Assembly (NCBI GenBank): GCA_019264505.1
Contig: JAHUZY010000426.1
Span: forward strand, 1-9,024
Length of the DNA: 9,024 nt
Direction: 5' to 3'
Source of the DNA: Phenylobacterium sp.
GTDB taxonomy: Bacteria; Pseudomonadota; Alphaproteobacteria; Caulobacterales; Caulobacteraceae
The notes beneath the pieces were generated by a model that was given only the letters and a program-made list of their open reading frames with translations, was not told the origin of the DNA and searched no databases. The translations under genes and the position numbers were made by a program. Shown one piece after another: positions 1 through 8,283 of this stretch (within the stretch, counting starts at the first letter, position 1; every line of letters starts with the position of its first letter).

Positions 1-782
1 GGCGCCTGGGACGCCATGACCGCCGCTGGACCGCCGCGGAGCACCTCGATACGCGCCAACCCCATGCTCGGTCGAAAGAGCTGGTCGGGATTTAAGAAGC
101 CGACGCCTGCGTCGTGCTGCACAGGCAGTCCGTCTTCCAGAACGGCCACGGACGAGTAGCCGTCCAAAGGCACACCCCTGGCGCGGATATTGTTGCTGGC
201 CTCGCCACCGGATGACTCAACCCAGTAGCCTGGGGTTAACGCCACCACCCCGGCGAGGGAACTGGCATCCATGGACCTTAGCCGACCTTCGCTGATCACT
301 GTCACGGCATAGGCGGTTTCGGACTTTCGGGTGACCTCACCCGCATGCGCCCCTGTGACGACCAGTTCCGCCAAGGGTGTCGGCGTCAGGGCCAGCGGCT
401 CTGGGCGGGTGGCTTGGGTGGTCTGGCGGCGCAGGCCAGGCTGCGGAACACCGCTTAAGGCAAACGCGTTGGGCCCGACTTCATTTACCTGGAGCCTATG
501 GTCCCGGATGGCGCGCTCGAGGGCCTGCCGAGGCGACATCTGGCCTCGGACAGCGCTCGACCTAAGGCCGGCCACGGCCTGCGGCGCAAATAGGATCTGG
601 ACGCCTGAGATCTGCGCCACGCGCCTGAGCGCCTGATCAAGGCGTTGGGCGGGCACGTCATAATCTCTGGTCTGGGCGACTGCGGGCGAAGCGGCCAGGC
701 AGAAGGCCACCAGCATGGAGGCCGCCACAACGGCGCGCCAGCCAAACGCCTGCCTGCATGGCCTGTTCTCCCGACTGGCCAT
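1..782 (-). CDS. TonB-dependent receptor with STN signalling domain (FecA-like), C-terminal part outside window
   Basis: This is an outer-membrane TonB-dependent receptor; its first 260 residues are visible and the reading frame stays open to the left edge. Residues 1-36 form a signal peptide with a basic start, a hydrophobic core and a cleavage site after Ala-Val-Ala before Gln37. Residues 41-110 match the STN (secretin and TonB N-terminal short) domain, starting YDVPAQRLDQAL. A TonB-box-like stretch (ELVVTG) lies near residue 139. The plug domain follows from about 150, with the typical NNIRARG (197-203) and RIEVLRGGPA (244-253) motifs. The beta-barrel is not in the window. The ATG at 782 has the SD-like GAGGTGG six bases upstream. 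The gene lies downstream of the sigma/FecR pair on the same strand, so it is the expected target of that sigma factor. The STN domain marks a signal-transducing receptor of the FecA/FpvA type. The ligand is unknown; iron chelates are the family default, but other substrates are possible. Confidence 0.9.
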   Translation of the reverse strand, partial: MASRENRPCRQAFGWRAVVAASMLVAFCLAASPAVAQTRDYDVPAQRLDQALRRVAQISGVQILFAPQAVAGLRSSAVRGQMSPRQALERAIRDHRLQVNEVGPNAFALSGVPQPGLRRQTTQATRPEPLALTPTPLAELVVTGAHAGEVTRKSETAYAVTVISEGRLRSMDASSLAGVVALTPGYWVESSGGEASNNIRARGVPLDGYSSVAVLEDGLPVQHDAGVGFLNPDQLFRPSMGLARIEVLRGGPAAVMASQA

Positions 783-788
783 CGCCCC

Positions 789-795
789 CCACCTC
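789..795 (-). promoter_or_regulatory. Ribosome binding site of the TonB receptor gene
   Basis: On the minus strand GAGGTGG ends six bases before the ATG at 782. It supports that start, which also places a complete signal peptide at the N-terminus. The rest of the 104-base gap up to the FecR stop holds no recognisable gene. I cannot assign a FecI-type promoter there with confidence, although one is expected. Confidence 0.6.
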
Positions 796-886
796 GATCT
801 GCTCGGGGCGGCTCGCTGTCGGCTAGCTCACCTCGCGACGCCCTTCCCTTAAGAACGTTAGCTTGGTGACGGCACGCCAGACGTCG

Positions 887-1834
887 CTAAAAGTTCACGG
901 ACGGGTCGGCCTCGGTCGGGGCGTGCAGCACCCAGACACGCCCTCGGCGTTCGACCCGAACGAGACCGATCGACTGCAGGGCCCGGGCGAAGGTTGCGGC
1001 GTCATCATCGGCGAATACGCCGCTAATCGGCAGGCCCGACAGGGACGGATCGGCCAGGGCGAGGGTCTCGGAACTCTGGCGATTGATGCTGGCCACCGCT
1101 TCGCCGAGCGGCGTGGCTGAAAAGTGGAGGCGCGATCCCTGGTCGGCTGGAAGCGCCTGAAGGTCGGCGGCTGACAATCTCCGGATCCCCTGGCGATCCA
1201 CCAGCACCCGCTCGCCGGCGACGACATCCTGAGGGGCGTCGTTTTCGACACGCACGCGTCCCTCCCGCACGGTTAGCTCCAGTCGGTCGCCATCCAAGCG
1301 GACATCGAAGATGGTGCCCACGACCCTGAGACGGGCGGCGTCCGTCAGGACATAGAAGGGTCGGGCCTGATCGCCCGTCACCTCGAAGGAGGCCTGGCCC
1401 TCCACAAGCCGCACATCGCGGCGGTGTCGTGTCATGCGCACCTTGACTTCCGACCCCGGCTCCAAAGCCAGTTGCGACCCATCAGCCAGCGTGATGGAGC
1501 GCTCTGCCTCCTCGGTCACATAGTGGAGCGAGCGAGGAAGGCTTGCAGCGACGGCGACAGCCACGACCACGGCCGCCGCCATTGCCCCGGCGATCAACCC
1601 CACCGGCCAAGCCGAGGTGCGAGGCCAGGATCGGCGCATCTCGGCGTGGAGGTCGGGATCACCCCTCAGGCCATCCAGATCAGCCCATAGCGCCTCAATG
1701 GCGCGATACTCGTCCAGCGCCTGCGGCGTCCGCCGCAGCCAGATAAAGAAGGGCCGGCGGTCTGCGTCGCCCCGACTTTGGAAGCGGACGAACCAGCGGG
1801 CGGCCTCATGAACACGTCGATGATGCCCCCTCAT
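887..1834 (-). CDS. FecR-family anti-sigma / transmembrane signal-transducing regulator
   Basis: This inner-membrane regulator links a TonB receptor to its ECF sigma factor. It has 315 residues, the usual size for FecR. Residues 8-52 form the cytoplasmic DUF4880-like (FecR N-terminal) helical domain, with AARWFVRFQS and the FFIWLRRTPQALDEYRAIEALW stretch shared by the family (27-50 region). One membrane helix spans about 77-98, rich in Ala and Val. Residues 105-200 are the periplasmic FecR domain (LADGSQLALEPGSEV, LVEGQASFEV, VVGTIFDVR and VREGRVRV motifs). Residues 236-306 form a C-terminal domain that resembles an STN fold. The ATG overlaps the sigma factor stop (ATGA), so the pair is probably translationally coupled; GGTGG lies eight bases before the start. 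In this family the N-terminal part binds the sigma factor and the C-terminal part touches the receptor signalling domain. Whether this copy only inhibits sigma or is also needed for its activity cannot be seen. Confidence 0.93.
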   Translation of the reverse strand: MRGHHRRVHEAARWFVRFQSRGDADRRPFFIWLRRTPQALDEYRAIEALWADLDGLRGDPDLHAEMRRSWPRTSAWPVGLIAGAMAAAVVVAVAVAASLPRSLHYVTEEAERSITLADGSQLALEPGSEVKVRMTRHRRDVRLVEGQASFEVTGDQARPFYVLTDAARLRVVGTIFDVRLDGDRLELTVREGRVRVENDAPQDVVAGERVLVDRQGIRRLSAADLQALPADQGSRLHFSATPLGEAVASINRQSSETLALADPSLSGLPISGVFADDDAATFARALQSIGLVRVERRGRVWVLHAPTEADPSVNF

Positions 1835-2403
1835 TGATCAGACCACCCACGCTGATCGAGGTGAAGACGGCAATTGGCCAAAGCATTCATCATCTGGCGC
1901 TGCACCGTCCTCAGCGGCACGCCCATCTCACGTGAAATGTCGGCCAGGCTCATGTCTTCAAACCGGTGCATTGTCAGGACGCGCCGCTGTAGCGGCGGCA
2001 GGTTCAGTATGGCGTCCTTGAGATGGTTCAGCCTCTGACGCTCCCGGGCATGGTCAAAGGGCGTTGGCGCATCCGCCGGCGTCTCGGGATCCAACTCCAC
2101 ACTGTCGCGGGTTCGCCGGGTGCGCCTGCGCCGCAGGATGTCAAAGACAACGGACTCAGCTGCGCGCTTGAGATAGCCCAGGCTAAAGGAGTCTGGTCCT
2201 CCGTTCCGGGCCACATGCAACAGCCGGGCATATAGCTCCTGGACCGCATCATCGGCGCCATCGACACCCAGCAATTGGGCGAAGTAGCGGCGCAATCGGC
2301 GATCATGGGCTTCCATGGCGGCCTCGACCGCTGCGGCCGCACGCGGATCGCCGAACTTCCCCCGCTCGGTCTGAGCGATCTCCAGCCGTTGTTCAGATCT
2401 CAC
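1831..2403 (-). CDS. FecI-type ECF RNA polymerase sigma factor
   Basis: This is a 190-residue ECF sigma factor with only regions 2 and 4, as usual for the group. Region 2 covers about 25-97, including LRRYFAQLLG, the acidic DGADDAVQELYARLL helix and the SLGYLKRAAESVVFDILRR stretch that contacts core polymerase and the -10 element. An acidic and proline-rich linker (about 103-118) follows. Region 4 covers about 125-180, with LPPLQRRVLTMHRFEDMSLADIS and then the DNA-reading helix MGVPLRTVQRQM. The start is GTG at 2403: an in-frame TGA lies 24 bases upstream, and the next ATG is at residue 30, which would cut into region 2. AGGA lies nine bases before the GTG. It is the first gene of the sigma/FecR/receptor cassette and probably directs polymerase to the receptor promoter. 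FecI-like assignment rests on its neighbours as much as on sequence. Its own trigger, for example Fur control, is not visible. Confidence 0.92.
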   Translation of the reverse strand: MRSEQRLEIAQTERGKFGDPRAAAAVEAAMEAHDRRLRRYFAQLLGVDGADDAVQELYARLLHVARNGGPDSFSLGYLKRAAESVVFDILRRRRTRRTRDSVELDPETPADAPTPFDHARERQRLNHLKDAILNLPPLQRRVLTMHRFEDMSLADISREMGVPLRTVQRQMMNALANCRLHLDQRGWSDQ

Positions 2404-2439
2404 CGGCGCGGTTCCTGACGATCAGTTACGACACCTATA

Positions 2440-2454
2440 GACGGTGTAGCCGTC
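2440..2454. repeat. Inverted repeat GACGG-5-CCGTC
   Basis: GACGG and CCGTC (2440-2444 and 2450-2454) form a perfect five-base inverted repeat with a five-base loop. It directly abuts the 14-bp palindrome, sharing base 2454. A third short inverted repeat, ACACC/GGTGT (2431-2435 and 2443-2447), is interleaved with it. No run of T follows on the minus strand, so it is not a convincing terminator for the TetR gene. Confidence 0.4.
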
Positions 2455-2466
2455 CTGGCGCGCCAG
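2443..2466 (-). promoter_or_regulatory. Candidate promoter of the sigma/FecR operon
   Basis: On the minus strand GCTACACC (2450 to 2443) matches seven of eight positions of the Caulobacter housekeeping -10 consensus GCTANAWC. Ten bases upstream lies CTGGCG (2466 to 2461), a four-of-six match to TTGACG. The predicted transcript would start about 30 bases before the GTG of the sigma gene. The -35 match is weak and overlaps a palindrome, so this is a tentative call. I found no recognisable Fur box in this gap. Confidence 0.3.
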
Positions 2467-2467
2467 G
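2454..2467. repeat. Perfect 14-bp palindrome upstream of the sigma gene
   Basis: CCTGGCGCGCCAGG is a perfect palindrome with no loop. It lies between the TetR stop and the sigma factor start and overlaps the candidate -35 element. It could be an operator for a dimeric regulator. It could also be chance in GC-rich DNA, as the core GGCGCGCC is common there. Confidence 0.5.
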
Positions 2468-2483
2468 GGGCCATATGGATTTC

Positions 2484-3080
2484 TCAGGCTTTGATCGCCG
2501 CAGCCAGACCGGTCTTGAGGAAGGCGAGCGCCGCCTCGCGGGTGGTTTCGGGCGGACGGCCGACCAGTTCGGCCAGCGAGCGGCCGATCAGGCCGACCCC
2601 CATGGCCAGCGAGACGGCCACGAGGATCAGGTTGGTCGCCCGCTCAGGGTCGACCCCCTTCTGGGCCATGGGACCGGAGATCACCTCAGCGACGGCTTCG
2701 CGCACCAGGGTCAGGCGGCGGGTTTCGCCGGTCAGTTCCAGCCAGGCGGCCAGGCGGGCGCCGCCGGCGGACTCAAACGCGTCGAACAGCACCTGCCCGA
2801 CCCCCTCCAGCTGGGCCTCCGGATCATCGGGCCGCTCGGCCGCCAGGACCCGGGCGACCAGCTGGCGGATCATCGCCTCGGCCAGAGCGGTCTGAACGCC
2901 ATCAATCGAGCCGAAGTGGTGCAGCACCGTAGCGTGGGAGACGCCAGCGCCCTGGGCCACCTCCACCAGCTTCAAGCCCTGCGGCCCCCGCTCCAGCAGC
3001 AGGCGTTCGGCCGACTGCAGGATGTTCTCGCGGGCCGCCTCCGGCGATCGGCGAACACGGCGGGCAGGCTCTATTGACAT
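2484..3080 (-). CDS. TetR/AcrR-family transcriptional repressor
   Basis: This is a 198-residue one-component regulator of the TetR family. Residues 15-60 carry the DNA-binding domain: ENILQSAERLLLERG, then the helix-turn-helix LKLVEVAQGAGVSHATVLHHFGS, where HATVLHHF corresponds to the family's recognition helix (usually xxtlYrHF). The remaining residues are the variable, mostly helical ligand and dimerisation domain; its ligand is not recognisable. The start is uncertain. ATG at 3080 gives a normal TetR N-terminus and leaves the shared promoter region free. An in-frame ATG at 3107 would add nine residues but would place the hydrolase promoter inside the coding region. Neither has a strong ribosome site. 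The gene is divergent from the PF10118 hydrolase at 3155, and TetR proteins commonly repress such a divergent neighbour, so that gene is the likely target (inference). Confidence 0.92.
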   Translation of the reverse strand: MSIEPARRVRRSPEAARENILQSAERLLLERGPQGLKLVEVAQGAGVSHATVLHHFGSIDGVQTALAEAMIRQLVARVLAAERPDDPEAQLEGVGQVLFDAFESAGGARLAAWLELTGETRRLTLVREAVAEVISGPMAQKGVDPERATNLILVAVSLAMGVGLIGRSLAELVGRPPETTREAALAFLKTGLAAAIKA

Positions 3081-3101
3081 TTTTGTTGGTAACTCTAGAT
3101 T
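3074..3101 (+). promoter_or_regulatory. Sigma70-type promoter of the PF10118 hydrolase gene
   Basis: A perfect -35 TTGACA (3074-3079) is followed after 16 bases by TAGATT (3096-3101, four of six matches to TATAAT). Transcription would begin near 3108, about 47 bases before the hydrolase ATG. The stretch 3072-3108 is clearly more AT-rich than its surroundings. It lies at the start of the divergent TetR gene, so TetR bound here could block both genes. I see no long palindrome that can be named as the operator; only TCTAGA at 3094-3099 is perfect. Confidence 0.55.
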
Positions 3102-3154
3102 GGACATAGGACAAGCCCCGGGGGCGTGAGGCTCCCGTTCCACAGGATCACGCC

Positions 3155-4009
3155 ATGACGCGCAAGACCACGCCCGCCGATGTCGAGGTGGCCCCTCGCG
3201 ACATTCATTTCGACGCCAGCCCGACAAACTCCGGCCATTGGCTGGACGGCGATCCGGTGGCCACCGCGGTGTTCAACGCCCTCTCGCTGACCTTCCCCGA
3301 TGGGGAGCGGCTGTTCATGGACGCCGTGCGGCACTATCGCGACCGGGTCTCGGGCAAGCTGGCCGAGGACGTTCGGGGCTTCATCGCCCAGGAGGCGATC
3401 CATTCGCGGGAGCATCACAGCCTCAACCAGCTGATCGACCGGGACCGCTATCCCGTGGCCGAGATCGAGGCCCAGGTGCGCGAGCGGGTGGCCTTCAGCC
3501 GCGGCCGTGGGCCGATGGCCATGCTGATCTCCACCATCGCGCTCGAGCACTTCACCGCCATGATGGCCGAGGTGCACATCCGCCACCGCGACGAGCTGTT
3601 CCAGAAGACCGATCCGGCCATCGAGCGGCTCTGGCGCTGGCATGCGCTTGAGGAGACCGAGCACAAGGCGGTCGCCTATGACGTCTTCATGGAAGCGACC
3701 AAGGACTGGTCGCCCTTCCTGCGCTATCGCCGCCGCTGCATCGCCATGGCGCTGATCACCATCATGTTCACCCGCAACATCAGCCGCTACGCCGCCAGGC
3801 TGCTGGAGGCCGACGGCTATACGCCCGACGCGGCCCTCAAGGCGGTGAAGCAGTTCGTCTGGGTGAAGCCTGGCCTCTTCCGGCGCGGCTGGAAGACCTA
3901 TTTCGCCTGGTACCGGCCGGGCTTCCATCCCTGGGATCAGAAGGCCACCTCCCCGACCCTTGCGGCCTGGAAGGCGGAGTTCGACGCCGCGGCGCTCAAG
4001 CCTGCCTAG
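3155..4009 (+). CDS. PF10118-type metal-dependent hydrolase (putative ferritin-like di-iron protein)
   Basis: This 284-residue protein resembles the family named 'predicted metal-dependent hydrolase' (PF10118, COG3687). It is soluble, with no signal peptide. Family-type motifs are DGERLF (49-54), FIAQEAIHSREHH (76-88), ALEHFTA (129-135) and WHALEETEHKAVAYDVF (162-178). Glu51, Glu80-x-x-His83, Glu131 and Glu167-x-x-His170 reproduce the E, ExxH, E, ExxH ligand order of four-helix di-iron proteins, so a di-metal centre is likely. The actual reaction and substrate are not known to me, and the label 'hydrolase' is a family name rather than a shown activity. The ATG at 3155 has AGGA seven bases upstream. 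It is the only rightward gene here, divergent from a TetR gene that probably controls it. Its TAG stop interlocks with the stop of the alpha/beta hydrolase coming the other way. Confidence 0.88.
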   Translation: MTRKTTPADVEVAPRDIHFDASPTNSGHWLDGDPVATAVFNALSLTFPDGERLFMDAVRHYRDRVSGKLAEDVRGFIAQEAIHSREHHSLNQLIDRDRYPVAEIEAQVRERVAFSRGRGPMAMLISTIALEHFTAMMAEVHIRHRDELFQKTDPAIERLWRWHALEETEHKAVAYDVFMEATKDWSPFLRYRRRCIAMALITIMFTRNISRYAARLLEADGYTPDAALKAVKQFVWVKPGLFRRGWKTYFAWYRPGFHPWDQKATSPTLAAWKAEFDAAALKPA

Positions 4010-4968
4010 TCAGCCGTGACAGCCGCACGCGCGGGGGCTGCGCTGGCGATAACCCGTTGTACAGCTGCGACGATCTCGGCGTTGTGGGCGTGGGAGAGAA
4101 TGGTGGCGTGGCCAGCCTGGGTGACCGCGGCGTAGCTCCCGTGGTCGGAGGCCTCCACGGGCGCGAGCCGCGCCCGGCCCCATTCGCCGTTGCGTTCAGC
4201 CGCGGCGCCGGCGGTGACCACGGCAACGGGCCAGGCGGGATCGAGTTTTCCAGCCGCGCGCGCCATGGCCGCGCTGCCCAGCCAGTTCGAAGCTTCATTG
4301 GCAGCGTTGCGGGCATGACGCCCCGAGACGAAGGCCGCCTGTTTCTCGCGCACGGCCGGACCCGTCAGGCCGATCCGGTCGCCGAAGAAGAACAAAGGCT
4401 TGGCCAGACCCAGACTGATAGCCACCGCCGTCCCCTGGGAGAGATTGCCAAAGGTGGTGACGAACCGGCGGACCAGCGGGATCTGCACCGCTTCGGGCGT
4501 GGCGGCGTCCACCAGGACAATGCCAGCGACCCGCTCAGGATGACGGGTGGCGAACAGGCGCACATGCTGGCCGCCCATGGAGTGGCCCAGCAGAACCACG
4601 GGCGTGTTCACCCCGGCGGCGGTCATCAGGCGTTCCAGGTCGGTGACGATGGCCGCGCTGTCGCGGGGGCGCGGGCCTGGATCAGAATAGCCGAGGCCGG
4701 CGCGGTCATAGGCGCAGCTGCGCACCCCTTCCGCCGCCAGAGCATCTTGCAGATCGGCAAAATCGGCAGAGAACCCGAAGGCGCCGGCCTCCAGCCACAC
4801 CAGGGGGCCTTCCGATGGGCCTGCGCAGACCAGTCTCAGGCGGCGGTCGCCCACCTCGACCATCTGGCCTCGGACATCCCGGGGGGCGAACAGGGCCTCG
4901 ATCACCAGGCCCGCCCCGATCCACAGGATCAGAAAGGCCCCAAGCGACAGAGCGACAACCTTCAGCAT
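4006..4968 (-). CDS. Alpha/beta-fold hydrolase with N-terminal membrane anchor
   Basis: This is a 320-residue alpha/beta hydrolase, probably an esterase-like enzyme of unknown substrate. Residues 4-27 form a hydrophobic helix after a single Lys, either a membrane anchor or an uncleaved signal. The catalytic domain would then face the periplasm (inference). The core begins near residue 35. LEAGAFG (59-65) is placed where the oxyanion-hole loop normally sits. CAYDRAGLGYSDPGPRPRD (85-103) is a typical strand-4 region. GHSMGG (128-133) is the nucleophile elbow with Ser130. GHATIL (286-291) supplies His287. The acid is less clear: the usual strand-7 Asp is absent from PVAVVTAGAAAERN, and Asp154 in LVDAATPE after strand 6 is the best candidate. 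The ATG at 4968 has GGAG seven bases upstream. It begins 44 bases after the sensor kinase stop, so co-transcription is likely. Its stop overlaps that of the convergent PF10118 gene. Confidence 0.9.
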   Translation of the reverse strand: MLKVVALSLGAFLILWIGAGLVIEALFAPRDVRGQMVEVGDRRLRLVCAGPSEGPLVWLEAGAFGFSADFADLQDALAAEGVRSCAYDRAGLGYSDPGPRPRDSAAIVTDLERLMTAAGVNTPVVLLGHSMGGQHVRLFATRHPERVAGIVLVDAATPEAVQIPLVRRFVTTFGNLSQGTAVAISLGLAKPLFFFGDRIGLTGPAVREKQAAFVSGRHARNAANEASNWLGSAAMARAAGKLDPAWPVAVVTAGAAAERNGEWGRARLAPVEASDHGSYAAVTQAGHATILSHAHNAEIVAAVQRVIASAAPARAAVTAD

Positions 4969-5012
4969 GGACTGGCTCCGCAGGACCGCATGGCGTCTCT
5001 TAGCCGCCGGGT

Positions 5013-7880
<2,868 letters not shown>

Positions 7881-7890
7881 TCGAAAACCC

Positions 7891-7908
7891 ACCCAACCCG
7901 ATTTGGGT
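7891..7908. repeat. Inverted repeat ACCCAA-6-TTGGGT at the kinase start
   Basis: Two perfect six-base arms (7891-7896 and 7903-7908) flank a six-base loop just upstream of the kinase ATG at 7880, and they cover the alternative GTG at 7890-7892. It could be an operator or a small mRNA hairpin near the ribosome site. It could also be chance. The rest of the gap up to 7993 shows no promoter that I can call. Confidence 0.35.
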
Positions 7909-7978
7909 AAGGGTCAACCTGCGGGGGTTAACGGGACGTCAAATGCCGCTTTGATGAGCTTGTTCAGCCTAAACGGGG

Positions 7979-7993
7979 GGCGCCAGGCGCGCC
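7979..7993 (-). terminator. Weak hairpin directly after the DUF3126 stop
   Basis: GGCGC and GCGCC form a five-base stem with a five-base loop, starting immediately after the DUF3126 stop codon. On the minus strand it is followed by a C run and then GTTT rather than a clear T tract. It may slow or end transcription before the kinase gene, but as an intrinsic terminator it is poor. Confidence 0.25.
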
Positions 7994-8200
7994 TCAGGGC
8001 AGATCTTCGGCCAGGATCGCCATTTCGAACATGTAGGAGCCGGCCTCGTCCTCGTCTTCGAAGACCACGCCGATGAACTCATCAGCGATGTAGACCTCGG
8101 CGGAGTCCTTCTGCTTGGGGCGGGGCACCAGGGTGATCCTGGCGTTGGCGAAGGCGCCGCGCAGGTGGCCTTCGACTTTACGCATGGCGCGTTCGTCCAC
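7994..8200 (-). CDS. Small conserved alphaproteobacterial protein, DUF3126 family
   Basis: This is a 68-residue acidic protein that matches my memory of DUF3126 (PF11324), a short family of unknown function found in alphaproteobacteria. Recognisable parts are the N-terminal helix ERAMRKVEGHLRGAF, the strand ITLVPRPKQKDSAEVYI, and GVVFEDEDEAGSYMFEMAIL followed by the acidic end EDLP. It has no signal peptide, membrane helix or cysteine. The start is GTG at 8200, fixed by a strong AAGGAG six bases upstream; the next ATG (residue 6) would lose that spacing. It follows cysE by 83 bases on the same strand, and I recall this pairing from related genomes, which hints at a link to cysteine or sulfur metabolism. 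No function can be assigned from sequence. Confidence 0.88.
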   Translation of the reverse strand: MDERAMRKVEGHLRGAFANARITLVPRPKQKDSAEVYIADEFIGVVFEDEDEAGSYMFEMAILAEDLP

Positions 8201-8206
8201 GGGGGG

Positions 8207-8212
8207 CTCCTT
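8207..8212 (-). promoter_or_regulatory. Ribosome binding site of the DUF3126 gene
   Basis: On the minus strand AAGGAG is followed by six C residues and then GTG at 8200. This is the best Shine-Dalgarno match in the window and decides the GTG start over the downstream ATG at residue 6. Confidence 0.8.
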
Positions 8213-8225
8213 TGGAATCTGAAGA

Positions 8226-8251
8226 GGCCGCGAACCTAGACGTTCGCGGCC
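8226..8251 (-). terminator. 10-bp perfect hairpin between cysE and DUF3126
   Basis: GGCCGCGAAC (8226-8235) and GTTCGCGGCC (8242-8251) form a perfect ten-base stem with a six-base loop. On the minus strand it lies 33 bases after the cysE stop and is followed by TCTTC, only a partial T tract. It is probably a terminator or attenuator of cysE. A transcript-processing or stabilising stem is also possible, as it ends 13 bases before the DUF3126 ribosome site. Confidence 0.6.
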
Positions 8252-8263
8252 CCCTGTTAAACC

Positions 8264-8276
8264 TCGACCAGGTCGA
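8264..8276. repeat. Palindrome TCGACC-A-GGTCGA after cysE
   Basis: Two perfect six-base arms surround a single central base, eight bases past the cysE stop codon. The loop is too small for an RNA hairpin with all six pairs. It may be a protein site or chance. It sits upstream of the stronger hairpin at 8226-8251. Confidence 0.3.
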
Positions 8277-8283
8277 TTTCCGC

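Noticed and set aside
331..636. Rightward open frame opposite the TonB receptor
   Set aside because: The leftward frame here encodes a signal peptide, STN domain and plug, so the rightward frame is a shadow.
783..886. FecI-type promoter for the TonB receptor
   Set aside because: One is expected from the circuit, but I could not pick a -35/-10 pair that stands out from the GC-rich background in this gap.
2475..3077. Rightward open frame (200 codons) opposite the TetR gene
   Set aside because: It covers the TetR helix-turn-helix region in antisense, and its Gln/Gly/Arg-rich translation resembles no protein family.
3094..3099. TCTAGA as the TetR operator
   Set aside because: It is a perfect six-base palindrome but the flanks are not symmetrical beyond it, which is too short for a typical TetR operator.
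2484..3227. Longest possible TetR frame starting at 3227
   Set aside because: It would overlap the PF10118 gene start by more than 70 bases. The extra N-terminus is Arg/Cys/Trp rich and unlike TetR proteins; the starts at 3080 or 3107 fit better.
3095..3928. Leftward open frame (277 codons) opposite the PF10118 gene
   Set aside because: It is the antisense shadow of a gene with conserved ExxH motifs. Composition is His/Gly/Asp rich and no family is recognisable.
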